A DNA stretch of 64,000 nucleotides from Actinoplanes solisilvae (GCF_003999975.1 NZ_RJAC01000016.1:1-64000); one strand, 5' to 3'. Counted from the first letter of the stretch, positions 25,441-33,768 are shown. Translations and numbers: made by a program. The notes: generated by a model not told the origin, from the sequence alone.

Positions 25441-26283
25441 TTAGGCGACCTGTTCGGTGCCGCCCGGGACCAGGGTCACCTCGCCGTCGATGTGCTGGAC
25501 CGTGAAGAGCGTGCCCGGTGGGTAGCTGCCCAGCACCTCGGGCGGGAGCTGGACCGTGCCGTCGCCCGCGACCACGGCGAAGTCCTGACCGTCGCGGCCC
25601 TCGGCGCCGACGCGGCCGTCGCGGATCGTGACCGCGCGGCCCAGGCGGGCGCCGACCTCGTTGTCGTGGGTGACGACCACGATCGTCGTCTGCCGTTCGG
25701 CGTTGACCGTCTCCATCGCGGCCAGCACCTCGTCGCGGCCCGCCGTGTCGAGGCGGCTGGTTGGCTCGTCGACGAGCAGCAGGCCGGGGCCGGTCGCGAT
25801 GCCCACGGCCAGCGCGGCCCGCTGCCGTCCGCCCGGGGTCAGGTCGGCCAGCCGCTGGCGGCCCTGGCCGGGCAGCCCCACCAGGTCGAGGATGCGGTCG
25901 GGGTCGTCGAGCGTGATGCCGCGCGTGTGAGCGGCACGGCGCTGGGCCAGCCAGATGTTGCGGTGCAGGGAGGCGTACGGGAGGAGGTTTCTCGACGCGC
26001 CCTGCAGGACGACGCCGATCTCGGTGCCGCGCAGGCGGGAGATCTCGCCGTCGGAGAGCTTGCCCATGTCGTACGTGCCGATGTTGATGCGGCCGGCCGA
26101 GGGGCGCATCAGCCCGGCGAGCAGGGCGATCAGCGTCGACTTGCCCGAGCCGGACGGCCCGACGAGCGCGAGCGTCTCGCCCGGCGCGATGGAGAGGTCG
26201 ACACCGGCGAGCGCGACGACGTCGCCGGCCTCGGCCCGGTAGATGTGCACCACGCGGCGGCACGCCACGGCAAGACCGTTCAT
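25441..26283 (-). CDS. ABC transporter ATP-binding protein with an altered signature motif
   Basis: A 280-residue ATPase of the LolD/MacB type. Walker A is GPSGSGKS, Walker B is LLLVDEPTSRLD and the H-loop is VVVTHDN. The signature motif reads LTPGGRQR rather than LSGGQ. A C-terminal extension of about 55 residues follows the core. I use ATG 26283 (MNGLAVACRRV) because TAGGTT lies exactly 7 nt before it and overlaps the alternative TTG start at 26292. It points toward the FtsX-permease operon and is probably its second nucleotide-binding subunit (inference). With the other ATPase it would allow an asymmetric ABC dimer. Confidence 0.85.
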   Translation of the reverse strand: MNGLAVACRRVVHIYRAEAGDVVALAGVDLSIAPGETLALVGPSGSGKSTLIALLAGLMRPSAGRINIGTYDMGKLSDGEISRLRGTEIGVVLQGASRNLLPYASLHRNIWLAQRRAAHTRGITLDDPDRILDLVGLPGQGRQRLADLTPGGRQRAALAVGIATGPGLLLVDEPTSRLDTAGRDEVLAAMETVNAERQTTIVVVTHDNEVGARLGRAVTIRDGRVGAEGRDGQDFAVVAGDGTVQLPPEVLGSYPPGTLFTVQHIDGEVTLVPGGTEQVA

Positions 26284-26290
26284 GTCGCAC

Positions 26291-26296
26291 AACCTA
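26291..26296 (-). promoter_or_regulatory. -10 box TAGGTT for the minus-strand ABC ATPase
   Basis: On the minus strand TAGGTT is separated by 7 nt from the ATG at 26283 and there is no ribosome-binding site. A leaderless start is likely. Confidence 0.45.
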
Positions 26297-26351
26297 ACGC
26301 CTCAATGCCGATCTTGAGGACCCGCGACCGCATCCACGAGGGCGGACATTT

Positions 26352-26357
26352 TAGGGT
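26352..26357 (+). promoter_or_regulatory. -10 box TAGGGT for the PRPP synthetase gene
   Basis: TAGGGT ends 6 nt before the GTG start at 26364, exactly as at the first gene of the window, and there is no ribosome site. A leaderless start is likely. Confidence 0.5.
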
Positions 26358-26363
26358 GGGGCC

Positions 26364-27302
26364 GTGCGCGACATCGCCGTATTCTCCGGATCCGCCCATC
26401 CCGACCTCGCCGCCGAGATTTGTGACCACCTCGGAGTGCCGCTGCTGCCGACCCGCGTGTCCCGTTTCGCCAACGACTGCATCGAGGTGCAGCTGCAGGC
26501 CAACTGCCGGGAACGGGACGTCTTCCTGATTCAGCCGCTCGTGCCGCCCGTACAGGAAAATCTTGTCGAGCTCCTGTTCATGCTCGACGCCGCCCGGGGG
26601 GCATCAGCCGGACGCATCACGGTCGTCCTGCCCCATTACGCGTACGCCCGCAGTGACAAGAAGGACGCCCCGCGCATCTCGATCGGGGGTCGCCTGGTCG
26701 CCGACCTGCTCACGACGGCGGGTGCGGACCGGGTGCTCGCGATGACGCTCCATTCGCCGCAGGTGCACGGCTTTTTCAACATCCCCGTCGACCACCTGCA
26801 CGCGCTGCAGGAGCTGGCCCGGCATTTCCGGCGCTACAACCTGGACAACGCGGTCGTCGTGTCGCCCGACCTGGGCAACGCGAAGGAGGCGGCGGCGTTC
26901 GCGAGGCTGCTCGGCATCGACGTGGCGGCGGGGGCGAAGCAGCGGTACGCCGACGACAAGGTGGTCATCAGCACGGTGATCGGCGACGTGGCCGACCGCG
27001 ACGTGATCGTGCTGGACGACGAGATCGCCAAGGGGAGCACGGTCTTCGAACTGCTGGAGCGGCTGCGTGAACGGAACGTCCGCAGTGTGCGGGTGGCCTG
27101 CACGCACGGGCTGTTCGCGGCGGACGCGGTGCAGCGGCTCTCGGCCGAGAAGGAGATCGAGGAGATCGTCTGCACGAACACGGTGCCGATCCCGCCGCAG
27201 AACCGCACCGAGAAGCTGACGATCCTGTCGGTCGCGCCGGCCCTGTCCGAGGCGATGCGGCGTATCCACAACGGGGAGTCGGTCAGCGCGCTGTTCGCGT
27301 GA
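26364..27302 (+). CDS. prs: Ribose-phosphate pyrophosphokinase (PRPP synthetase)
   Basis: A 312-residue enzyme that makes PRPP from ribose 5-phosphate and ATP for nucleotide, NAD, His and Trp synthesis. The N-terminal domain begins RDIAVFSGSAHPDLA. The flexible loop region reads HYAYARSDKKDAPRISIGG, the metal/ribose helix THL-type block is MTLHSPQVHGFF, and the PRPP-binding loop is VIVLDDEIAKGST. The loop sequences differ from the housekeeping form (YARQDRK and VDDMVDTAGT types), so this looks like a divergent paralogue; I believe similar ones exist in streptomycetes. The start is GTG and apparently leaderless. It is convergent with the LPMO gene. The catalytic family is clear; whether it is the main PRPP synthetase is not. 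Confidence 0.85.
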   Translation: MRDIAVFSGSAHPDLAAEICDHLGVPLLPTRVSRFANDCIEVQLQANCRERDVFLIQPLVPPVQENLVELLFMLDAARGASAGRITVVLPHYAYARSDKKDAPRISIGGRLVADLLTTAGADRVLAMTLHSPQVHGFFNIPVDHLHALQELARHFRRYNLDNAVVVSPDLGNAKEAAAFARLLGIDVAAGAKQRYADDKVVISTVIGDVADRDVIVLDDEIAKGSTVFELLERLRERNVRSVRVACTHGLFAADAVQRLSAEKEIEEIVCTNTVPIPPQNRTEKLTILSVAPALSEAMRRIHNGESVSALFA

Positions 27303-27390
27303 GCTGTGGATAACTCGGCTTGATCCGCTTGACACGGTCTAGGGTCGTGGCCGCTGCTCCTCCCGGGTGGGTGGGCAGGCTGGCGGCAGT

Positions 27391-27433
27391 GGGACTGGGG
27401 GCTGGGGGACTGGGGGCTGGGGGACGGGGAGGG
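27391..27433 (+). repeat. G-run array with G-quadruplex potential
   Basis: Six to seven runs of 3-5 G separated by CT, ACT or AC make two near-identical copies of GGGACTGGGGGCTGG. Such spacing satisfies the usual G-quadruplex pattern on the plus strand. Confidence 0.5.
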
Positions 27434-27510
27434 CAGGACACCGTCCCTCGCAGCTCTTCGAATTCATCCGCCGGGTCGAGCTGAGCTCCTTTCGCCGTCG
27501 GGGCTGGGGA

Positions 27511-27526
27511 TTGGGAGCGCTCCCAA
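27511..27526. promoter_or_regulatory. Perfect CebR-type operator palindrome
   Basis: TTGGGAGCGCTCCCAA is a 16-bp perfect palindrome whose 14-bp core equals the CebR consensus TGGGAGCGCTCCCA, known from cellulose/cellobiose control in Streptomyces. It lies beyond the 3' end of the LPMO gene, not in its promoter, so what it controls is unclear. Confidence 0.65.
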
Positions 27527-27556
27527 AGAGAACTGTAGTGGGTCGGAGGGTTCAGC

Positions 27557-27591
27557 GGTAGAGGGCGATCGATGTCTGACCGCCCTCTACC
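27557..27591. terminator. Hairpin terminator of the LPMO gene
   Basis: GGTAGAGGGCG (27557-27567) and CGCCCTCTACC (27581-27591) form a perfect 11-bp stem 18 bp downstream of the LPMO stop codon (minus strand). CAGC/GGCTG extends the stem with one bulge. Confidence 0.7.
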
Positions 27592-27608
27592 GGCTGCGGG
27601 TGTCTTGG

Positions 27609-28646
27609 TCAGGTTGTGGCTGTGCAGGTGAGCGTGGGGGCGGAAGGGGTGCCGGAGCCGATGAAGCCGAAGCTCGTCGTGCCGGCTGCGGGCAGGGCGC
27701 TGTTGTAGGTCGCGGGCTTGGCGGTCAGCGAACTGCCGCTCGCTGTGATCGTCGAGTTCCACGACTGCTGCACCGCGGGCGCCGATCCGTAGGCCAGCGT
27801 CACCGTCCAGCTTCTGATGGCGGCCGCGCCGGCGGTCACCTTCACCTCGCCCTGGAAACCGCCCGACCACTGGCTGCTCGTGGCATAGGTGGCGGAGCAG
27901 GCGCCGGTGGCCGGTGGCGTCGTCGGGGGAGTGGTCGGCGGGGTTGTCGGGGGAGTGGTGGGCGGCGGTTCAGTCGTGCCGCCGAAGTTCACGTCGCTGC
28001 AGAAGTAGTACGACTGGTCGAGGTGGCTGGCCTGCCAGATCGTGTAGATCATGGCTCGTCCACTGCGACCCGACAGGGACACCGGGATGTCGATCTGGAC
28101 GCCGTTGTCGAGCTGCTGCCACTGGGCCGCGGGAGTGTTGCCGACCTGGGCCACCCGATCCAGGTCCGACCACTTCAGGGCCTGCGTGGCCGGGCTGAAG
28201 CCGGGCTTTGTGACATAGACCCAGAGGTAGTCCGCCCCGTGCCGGGCGCCGTCGAACAGCCGTACGTTGAAGCTGTTCCCGATGTTCGTGGCCCGCCAAT
28301 TGCCGATCGCGTCCATCGCGTTGTAACGGCCATTTTCCGTACGCCCGCCGCTGCACAACTGGCCGTCCGGGATGGCGCCTTGGTGGTTGCCGGCGACGTT
28401 TTCGCGGAACAGGCCGTTCCAGTTCCACATCGCGTTCGGGTCGGCCTGCCAGGCCTGCCAGCACATCGGGTCCTCGGTGGCCATGGCCGGGTCCTGGAAG
28501 CGGCTGCCCCAGCGTTCGAAACAGCCGTAGTTGCGCGACGCCGGGCCGGTGATGTTGCCGTGCGCGTTCGCCGGGGGCGCCGGCACGAAGAGGAAGGCGA
28601 GGCCGCAGAGAAGGAGGCCGGCCAGCGCGCTGAAGAGGGATTTCAT
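27609..28646 (-). CDS. AA10 lytic polysaccharide monooxygenase with C-terminal CBM2
   Basis: A 345-residue secreted copper enzyme that oxidatively cleaves crystalline cellulose or chitin. A signal peptide (residues 1-28, ending PPANA) is cleaved to leave His29 as residue 1 of the mature protein, one half of the copper histidine brace. The second brace histidine is in DGARHGADYLWVYVTKPG (His136). Four cysteines and the SCSDV-like segment YFCSDVNF match the family. A Pro-Thr linker with PPTT repeats joins a CBM2 domain that starts with CSATY and ends with a cysteine, as in cellulose-binding modules. The ATG 28646 with GGAG upstream fits the signal peptide better than ATG 28664. Cellulose is the likelier substrate, but this is not certain. 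Confidence 0.92.
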   Translation of the reverse strand: MKSLFSALAGLLLCGLAFLFVPAPPANAHGNITGPASRNYGCFERWGSRFQDPAMATEDPMCWQAWQADPNAMWNWNGLFRENVAGNHQGAIPDGQLCSGGRTENGRYNAMDAIGNWRATNIGNSFNVRLFDGARHGADYLWVYVTKPGFSPATQALKWSDLDRVAQVGNTPAAQWQQLDNGVQIDIPVSLSGRSGRAMIYTIWQASHLDQSYYFCSDVNFGGTTEPPPTTPPTTPPTTPPTTPPATGACSATYATSSQWSGGFQGEVKVTAGAAAIRSWTVTLAYGSAPAVQQSWNSTITASGSSLTAKPATYNSALPAAGTTSFGFIGSGTPSAPTLTCTATT

Positions 28647-28703
28647 GAGGGCATGGCTCCGCATCGTCAGTCAGTGGCGGGAACTGCCCTCCGTCCCGCC
28701 GCG

Positions 28704-28717
28704 GGTGTCGTAACACC
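28704..28717. promoter_or_regulatory. Inverted repeat upstream of the LPMO gene
   Basis: GGTGT-CGTA-ACACC lies 58 bp upstream of the LPMO start and 69 bp from the divergent sirtuin start. It is a short but perfect repeat and may be an operator. Confidence 0.25.
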
Positions 28718-28785
28718 GTCGCACATAATCGATGCTTGTCAATAGATGACGGATAATCGTTCGACGGGTACGGCACACTTCGCGC

Positions 28786-29508
28786 ATGGAATCGATGCGG
28801 GAGGCCGCCGACCTGATCGCCCGGGCCGAGCGGCTCGTCGTCTTCACCGGCGCCGGCATGTCGGCCGAGAGCGGCGTCCCGACCTTCCGGGACGCGCTGA
28901 CCGGTCTGTGGGCGCGCTTCGACGCTCAGACCCTGGCCACCCCGGAGGCGTACGATCGTGATCCCGCGCTCGTCTGGGGCTGGTACGAGTGGCGTCGCGA
29001 GCTGGTCGAGCGCGTCTCCCCGAACGCCGGACATGAGGCGGTCGCCGCGCTGCCCGCCACCGTGATCACGCAGAACGTCGACGACCTGCACGAGCGGGCC
29101 GGCTCCCCGAACGTGACCCACCTGCACGGCAGCCTGTTCACTCCGCGCTGTTCGTCGTGCGGCGAGCCCCACCGGCCGCGCGAGCAGGCGCCCGGCGGTG
29201 AAGGCCCCAGAACCCCGCCCGGGTGTGAGCACTGCCAATCACCCGTACGCCCGGGGGTGGTCTGGTTCGGAGAGCAGCTCCCCGTCGACGCGTTGGAAGG
29301 GGCCGTCGAGGCCGCCGCCGGCTCCGACGTGCTGATCACCGTGGGCACGTCGGGCCTGGTCTACCCGGCCGCCGAGATCCCGCAGGTCGCGGCGCGCATG
29401 GGAGGAACCGTCATCCAGGTCAACCCCGACAGCACCCCGCTCGACCCGTTCTGCGCGATCAACCTGCGGGGCGCGGCGGCCGAGGTTCTTCCGCACCTCG
29501 TCCCATGA
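28786..29508 (+). CDS. Sir2-family NAD-dependent protein deacylase
   Basis: A 240-residue sirtuin that removes acyl groups from lysines using NAD. Visible motifs are GAGMSAESGVPTFR (NAD-binding loop), TQNVDDLHERAG, catalytic His in HLHGS, and a zinc site formed by CSSC and a later CEHC. The segment WGWYEWRR contains Tyr67 and Arg70 in YxxR spacing, the hallmark of class III sirtuins (SIRT5/CobB-like) that prefer succinyl or malonyl groups. An in-frame ATG at residue 4 is an alternative start. The gene is divergent from the LPMO gene and is followed about 60 bp later by a hybrid histidine kinase; no acyltransferase is adjacent. Confidence 0.93.
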   Translation: MESMREAADLIARAERLVVFTGAGMSAESGVPTFRDALTGLWARFDAQTLATPEAYDRDPALVWGWYEWRRELVERVSPNAGHEAVAALPATVITQNVDDLHERAGSPNVTHLHGSLFTPRCSSCGEPHRPREQAPGGEGPRTPPGCEHCQSPVRPGVVWFGEQLPVDALEGAVEAAAGSDVLITVGTSGLVYPAAEIPQVAARMGGTVIQVNPDSTPLDPFCAINLRGAAAEVLPHLVP

Positions 29509-29567
29509 AAGTCAGCAAACCTGGCGAACCGGCCTCGCGCGGGGCGTAAGGGGCGGATCATGTCTTC

Positions 29568-31607
29568 ATGGGTGTCATGGCTTACCCCCTCCGGTACGCG
29601 CTCGCCGACCTGGCCCTGGCTCTCAGCCGGGTCTCGCACGATCCTGCCGCCGTCGCGTCGACGGCTGCCCGCGCCGCCGCCGACATGATCGGGGACGGCG
29701 CCGGCGTGCAACTGCTGCGCGACGACGGCCACTACGGCACGATCACCTACCATCACATCGACGACGAACGCTCGGCCTCGCTCGCGCGGGTGCTCGACCA
29801 CGTCGACCAGTTCCCCGACGACGACTTCTCCACGGCGCTGGCGGCCAGCCGGCGGCCCATCGTGCTGGCCGGTGACGGGGTCGAGCCGCTGGCCGGGGAG
29901 GAGCACGAGATCCATTCGGCGGTTCTGTGCCCGGTGATCGTCGACAACACGTACGCGGGCTATCTGGTTCTGACCCGTGAGACGCCGGGGTCGTCTTATG
30001 AGACGGCGGAGGTGGAGCTCGCCCGTGACATCGCCGGGGAGCTCGCCCTGGCCTGTTCGAGCGCCCGCGCCCACGAACGGCTGCGGGCCAGCGAGGAGCG
30101 CTACCGCCGGGTGCTCGAGACGATCCCGGAAGGGGTGCTGCAGCTCGATCCGGACGCCGTGGTGACGTACGCCAACGAACCGATCGGCGTCGTGCTGGGC
30201 ATGCCCCGCTCGCAGCTCGTCGGGGTCTCGCTGCGCGGCTTCCTCAACGATCAGGGGCAGAAGGAGCTCAACCGGCGCATCTCCGAGTGCCGGGAGGGCC
30301 GCTCCACGGTCGGCGGCACCCGGCTCATGCGCGCCGACGGCTCCCAGCGCAGCGTACGGATCAGCATGATGCCGCTGATGGGCGACCACAACGAGTTCAC
30401 CGGCGTGGTCTGCATGGTCCTCGACACCACCGACCACATCGACGCCCGTGGGCTCAAGCGCCAGCTCGACCACCTGCGCCGGCTCGACAGTCTGGGTCAG
30501 CTGATCGGCGGCATCTCGCACGACTTCAACAACCTGCTCACCGTGGTCGGCGGCTCGGCCGAGATAATCTCCGCGTCCACCGACGAGGAGAGCCAGCAGC
30601 ACAGACTCGCGGTCGACATCCTCGACGCGGTCGGCACCGGCCGTTCGCTGACCCACCAGCTGCTCGCGTTCGGCCGCAGCGACGGCAACCGCCCCGAGAT
30701 CATCCCGATCCCCGACCTGCTCACCGACGTCCAGTCACTGTTCAGCCGTACGCTCGGCGAGCACATCGGACTCGACCTGGCGTTCGGTCCCGACGTGTGG
30801 GCCGTGAAAGCCGAACGCGGACCGCTGGAGCAGGCGCTGGTCAACCTGGCCGCGAACGCGCGCGACGCGATGCTGCACGGCGGCATGCTGCGGGTCGCCG
30901 CGATGAACGAGCTGGTCGAGGCGGGCAAGGGCCCCGAGGGAGTGCCGCCGGGCCGGCTCGTGCACATCGTCATCACCGACACCGGCGTCGGCATGACCGA
31001 CGAGGTGCGGCAGCGCGCGCTCGAGCCGTTCTTCACCACCCGGCCGACGGCGGCGGGGCTCGGCCTGGCCACCACGGCCGGCATCGTGCAGGGCCTGGGC
31101 GGTCACATCGAGCTGGAGTCGCAGCCGCGGATGGGCACGACGGTCCACCTCTACCTGCCCGCGGCCGAGGAGAAGACGGCCTCGGCCGGGGGCCGCCAGG
31201 GGGTGCCCGCGGTGATCGGCCGGGTTCTGATCGTCGAGGACCAGCCCGAGGTCGCTCAGCTCGTGCAACGCCTGATCGAGCCGGCCGGGTACGCCATCAC
31301 GGTCGCGACCGACGCGCTGCAGGCGGTGACCCAGGTGGCCGCGGGTCAGCACCCCGACCTGCTGATCACCGACGTGGTGATGCCGACGATGACCGGGCCC
31401 GAACTGGCCGCCGCGCTGCGTACGCATCGTCCGGACCTGCCGGTGCTGTTCATGTCGGGCTACACCGCGGCGTCGCTCGGCCCGCAGCTGCGCCTCGACG
31501 ACAACAGCATGCTGATCGAGAAGCCGTTCACCCGGTCGACGCTGCTGGGGGCGATCCGCAACCTGGCCGGCACCCACCCGTCGGGCGACGCGGCCGCCGC
31601 CAAGTAG
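29568..31607 (+). CDS. Hybrid sensor histidine kinase (GAF-PAS-HisKA-HATPase-REC)
   Basis: A 679-residue soluble sensor. A GAF-like domain lies at about residues 20-165 and a PAS domain at about 175-295 (RYRRVLETIPEGVLQLDPD). The HisKA domain has the phospho-accepting His318 in GISHDFNNLLTVVGG. The HATPase_c domain has the N-box ALVNLAANARDAM and G-boxes. A C-terminal receiver domain carries Asp602 in LLITDVVMP. There is no membrane segment, so it senses a cytoplasmic signal. No separate output regulator lies next to it, so phosphate must pass to a distant partner or act within the protein. The start at ATG 29568 lacks a clear ribosome site; ATG 29577 is a possible alternative. Confidence 0.9.
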   Translation: MGVMAYPLRYALADLALALSRVSHDPAAVASTAARAAADMIGDGAGVQLLRDDGHYGTITYHHIDDERSASLARVLDHVDQFPDDDFSTALAASRRPIVLAGDGVEPLAGEEHEIHSAVLCPVIVDNTYAGYLVLTRETPGSSYETAEVELARDIAGELALACSSARAHERLRASEERYRRVLETIPEGVLQLDPDAVVTYANEPIGVVLGMPRSQLVGVSLRGFLNDQGQKELNRRISECREGRSTVGGTRLMRADGSQRSVRISMMPLMGDHNEFTGVVCMVLDTTDHIDARGLKRQLDHLRRLDSLGQLIGGISHDFNNLLTVVGGSAEIISASTDEESQQHRLAVDILDAVGTGRSLTHQLLAFGRSDGNRPEIIPIPDLLTDVQSLFSRTLGEHIGLDLAFGPDVWAVKAERGPLEQALVNLAANARDAMLHGGMLRVAAMNELVEAGKGPEGVPPGRLVHIVITDTGVGMTDEVRQRALEPFFTTRPTAAGLGLATTAGIVQGLGGHIELESQPRMGTTVHLYLPAAEEKTASAGGRQGVPAVIGRVLIVEDQPEVAQLVQRLIEPAGYAITVATDALQAVTQVAAGQHPDLLITDVVMPTMTGPELAAALRTHRPDLPVLFMSGYTAASLGPQLRLDDNSMLIEKPFTRSTLLGAIRNLAGTHPSGDAAAAK

Positions 31608-31754
31608 CTCACTCCTCGAACGACACCGCCACCGCCGGGTAACGGGGAATCCGCGACTCCGACCGAAGGTGCGAAACCGGGCGCTCAGGCTTGCCATTCG
31701 ATCCGGACAAACAGCAATATTCCGGTGCATTGTTGTCGCCGGAGGGGTCGTCGA

Positions 31755-33569
31755 GTGATTCAGCATCGCACGGGAGGTCGGTCCAGCAGCGGTCAACGCG
31801 CCGACACGTACGGCACGTCGACCATGGACCTGAGCGGGCGGTGCGTCGGCAGCTCGTACGTGCTCCAGCGCCCCATCGGGCAGGGCGCCACCGGAACCGT
31901 GTGGGAGGCGCTCGACCAGAAAGCCGGCAAGCCGGTCGCGGTGAAGCTGCTGCACGAGAGCCTGCTGCGCCAGCCCAAGCTCGTCACCCGGTTCGTGCAG
32001 GAGCGCACGATCCTGCGGATGCTGCGGCACCGCAACGTCGTACGGGTCCACGACCTGTTCAGCGTGGGCGAGACGATCGGCCTGGTCATGGACCTGGTCA
32101 GCGGCGGCAGCCTGCGTGATCTTCTGCGCGAGCGGCCCACCGTGGCGCCCGGCGAGGCGGCCCGGCTCACCGCCCAGGTGGCGGCGGCGCTGGCCGAGGC
32201 GCACGACCTGGGGGTGGTGCACCGCGATCTCAAGCCGGACAACATCCTGCTCGCCACGGCCGACGGGCGGCTCGACACCCGGCTCACCGACTTCGGGGTC
32301 GCGCGCATCCTGAACACGCCCAGCATGACCACGCCCAACGCGGTCGTCGGGACGCCGCACTACATGTCGCCCGAGGCGTTCCACGGGTCCACGGCCAGCC
32401 CGGCCACCGACGTGTACGCGCTCGGCGTGCTGCTCTACGAGCTGATCAGCGGACGGCCGCCGTACACGAGCGACTCGATTCCCGACCTCATGCGCCAGCA
32501 CCTCGAGGGCAACCCCGAGCGGCGTCCCGGCCTCCCCGACCTGCTCTGGGACGTGATCATGGGATGCATGGCGCAGAAGCCCCGGCTGCGCCCGACCGCC
32601 GCCGAACTGGTGGCCGACCTGTCCGACGCCGCCCGCCGCTTCGCCGACGTGCCCGCCCTGCCGCCGCCGGACGAGGCGCCCTCGCCGCCGCAGTCGGTCC
32701 GGTCGCCCTTCCTGCAGCCCGCTTCGTCCCTGCTCCCCGGCCGGTCGCTGTTCACCGGTCCGTCCCTGGTCCCCGCCCCGGCCCCTTCGCTGGTCCCCGG
32801 GCCCCGTCGTCCCGAGAAGCGCAACGCCGTCCCGAGCTGGCGCTGGGGTCGTCCGTTGGCCACGCTGTCGCTGGTCGCCGCGGCCATGGTCGCTTCCGCC
32901 GTCGCCACCACCGCCTGGAACCTCGGCCGGCCCGACGGCGAGACCCGCGACCTGGGCGCCCCGCCGCAGGTCGTGGCGTCGAGCGCGCCCGCCCCGGTCG
33001 CCGCTACCGGAGTCGCCACCGGGGCCACCGCCAGTGCTGTCCCGCGCCGTCCGGCGGCCAAGGACCCGGGTCGCTCGCTGACCGGCGACGCGCAGCCGCT
33101 CACGCCGACGGCTCCGGCGGCGCGGCCCTCCGACGTACGCCCGAAGGCAGTGCCGGCGGCGACCAAGCACGCACCGACCCGGTCGCCGCAACCCGAGGCC
33201 CGCCCGTACGGCCCGTGGGAGTGCCGCCAGGGCGTGACGCTCGACTGGAGCAGCAAGACCGCGATGGTGTCGAAGCCCTGCCACACCACCGGTCGCGACG
33301 TGCGCTACCAAGGTTCGCTCACGGCCCAGGGCGGCGGCCGCGGCAGCATCACGGTGGCCCTGAAGGACGTCACCACCGGCCGCACCGTCGGCCCCGCGAA
33401 GACCTGCGACGGCCTGACCTTCGAGGGCAAGGCCTCCACGCGTGAGTGCGGCCCCGGCGACACGAGCCCGGCGCGCGGCCGCGAATACGCCGTCGTCATG
33501 TCGTTCACGTACGAGCGCGAGGGCCGCACCCTGACCGGCCGCGCCCAGGGAGCCGCCTTCACCTGGTGA
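31755..33569 (+). CDS. Membrane-anchored Ser/Thr protein kinase (PknB-type)
   Basis: A 604-residue kinase. The kinase domain (residues about 25-290) shows the Gly-loop IGQGATGTVWEA, Lys64 in VAVKLL, the catalytic loop HRDLKPDN (Asp158), DFGVAR and APE-type MSPEAF. A Pro-rich juxtamembrane segment leads to one transmembrane helix (about 378-398, ATLSLVAAAMVASAVATTAW). A Pro/Ala-rich stalk follows, then an outside domain with four cysteines (WECRQ, SKPCHTT, KTCDG, TRECGPG). No PASTA repeats are present. The GTG at 31755 with GGAGG 9 nt upstream is preferred; the frame is open from 31725. The extracellular domain is unfamiliar and may sense a ligand. Confidence 0.9.
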   Translation: MIQHRTGGRSSSGQRADTYGTSTMDLSGRCVGSSYVLQRPIGQGATGTVWEALDQKAGKPVAVKLLHESLLRQPKLVTRFVQERTILRMLRHRNVVRVHDLFSVGETIGLVMDLVSGGSLRDLLRERPTVAPGEAARLTAQVAAALAEAHDLGVVHRDLKPDNILLATADGRLDTRLTDFGVARILNTPSMTTPNAVVGTPHYMSPEAFHGSTASPATDVYALGVLLYELISGRPPYTSDSIPDLMRQHLEGNPERRPGLPDLLWDVIMGCMAQKPRLRPTAAELVADLSDAARRFADVPALPPPDEAPSPPQSVRSPFLQPASSLLPGRSLFTGPSLVPAPAPSLVPGPRRPEKRNAVPSWRWGRPLATLSLVAAAMVASAVATTAWNLGRPDGETRDLGAPPQVVASSAPAPVAATGVATGATASAVPRRPAAKDPGRSLTGDAQPLTPTAPAARPSDVRPKAVPAATKHAPTRSPQPEARPYGPWECRQGVTLDWSSKTAMVSKPCHTTGRDVRYQGSLTAQGGGRGSITVALKDVTTGRTVGPAKTCDGLTFEGKASTRECGPGDTSPARGREYAVVMSFTYEREGRTLTGRAQGAAFTW

Positions 33570-33613
33570 TCGGGACCGCGCGGAATTCGGTGGGGCCGTC
33601 CGGCGTTACCGGC

Positions 33614-33619
33614 TATCGT
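33614..33619 (+). promoter_or_regulatory. -10 box TATCGT in front of a small leaderless ORF
   Basis: TATCGT is followed by 7 nt and ATG 33627. This may be the start of the tuf leader transcript. Confidence 0.4.
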
Positions 33620-33626
33620 GACGCGC

Positions 33627-33710
33627 ATGTACGCACTCGGTCTGCAGCTGCCCCTCGTGGCGGCTCCCGTGTGCGTGCGCGATCTCAGCGGCGTCGATAC
33701 GCGAATCTGA
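33627..33710 (+). CDS. Possible 27-residue leader peptide upstream of tuf
   Basis: The ATG lies 7 nt after a TATCGT -10 box and opens a 27-codon frame, MYALGLQLPLVAAPVC continuing to DTRI, ended by TGA. It is too short for homology judgement. Its place, 126 nt before the EF-Tu start and ahead of a nested hairpin, suggests a leader peptide that could couple translation to tuf expression. Equally, the ATG may be fortuitous. No similar product is known to me. Confidence 0.3.
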   Translation: MYALGLQLPLVAAPVCVRDLSGVDTRI

Positions 33711-33728
33711 CCCTTCCCCACCAGCAGC

Positions 33729-33768
33729 AGAACCGTAGGGGGAGGGTGGTTCCGCCCTGCGCGGTTCT
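33729..33768 (+). promoter_or_regulatory. Nested hairpin in the tuf leader
   Basis: AGAACCG (33729-33735) pairs with CGGTTCT (33762-33768), and G-rich and C-rich segments inside (AGGGGGAGGG, CCGCCC) can form further stems. A second small stem, GCCT-GGCGAC-AGGC, follows near 33779. There is no T-run, so an attenuator is possible but unproven. Confidence 0.4.

Larger units (their letters stand above)
27303..27608. other. 306-bp gene-free convergent intergenic region
   Basis: This space between the convergent prs and LPMO genes holds, in order, a G-run block, a perfect CebR-type palindrome and a strong hairpin (listed separately). I see no convincing ORF; the 64-residue frame at 27367 is compositionally a repeat artefact. 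Confidence 0.6.

Noticed and set aside
25292..26290. Alternative-frame protein with SPAATAKPG repeats over the ABC ATPase
   Set aside because: It is a shifted frame of the ATPase gene; the peptide repeat is only the 36-bp DNA repeat translated.
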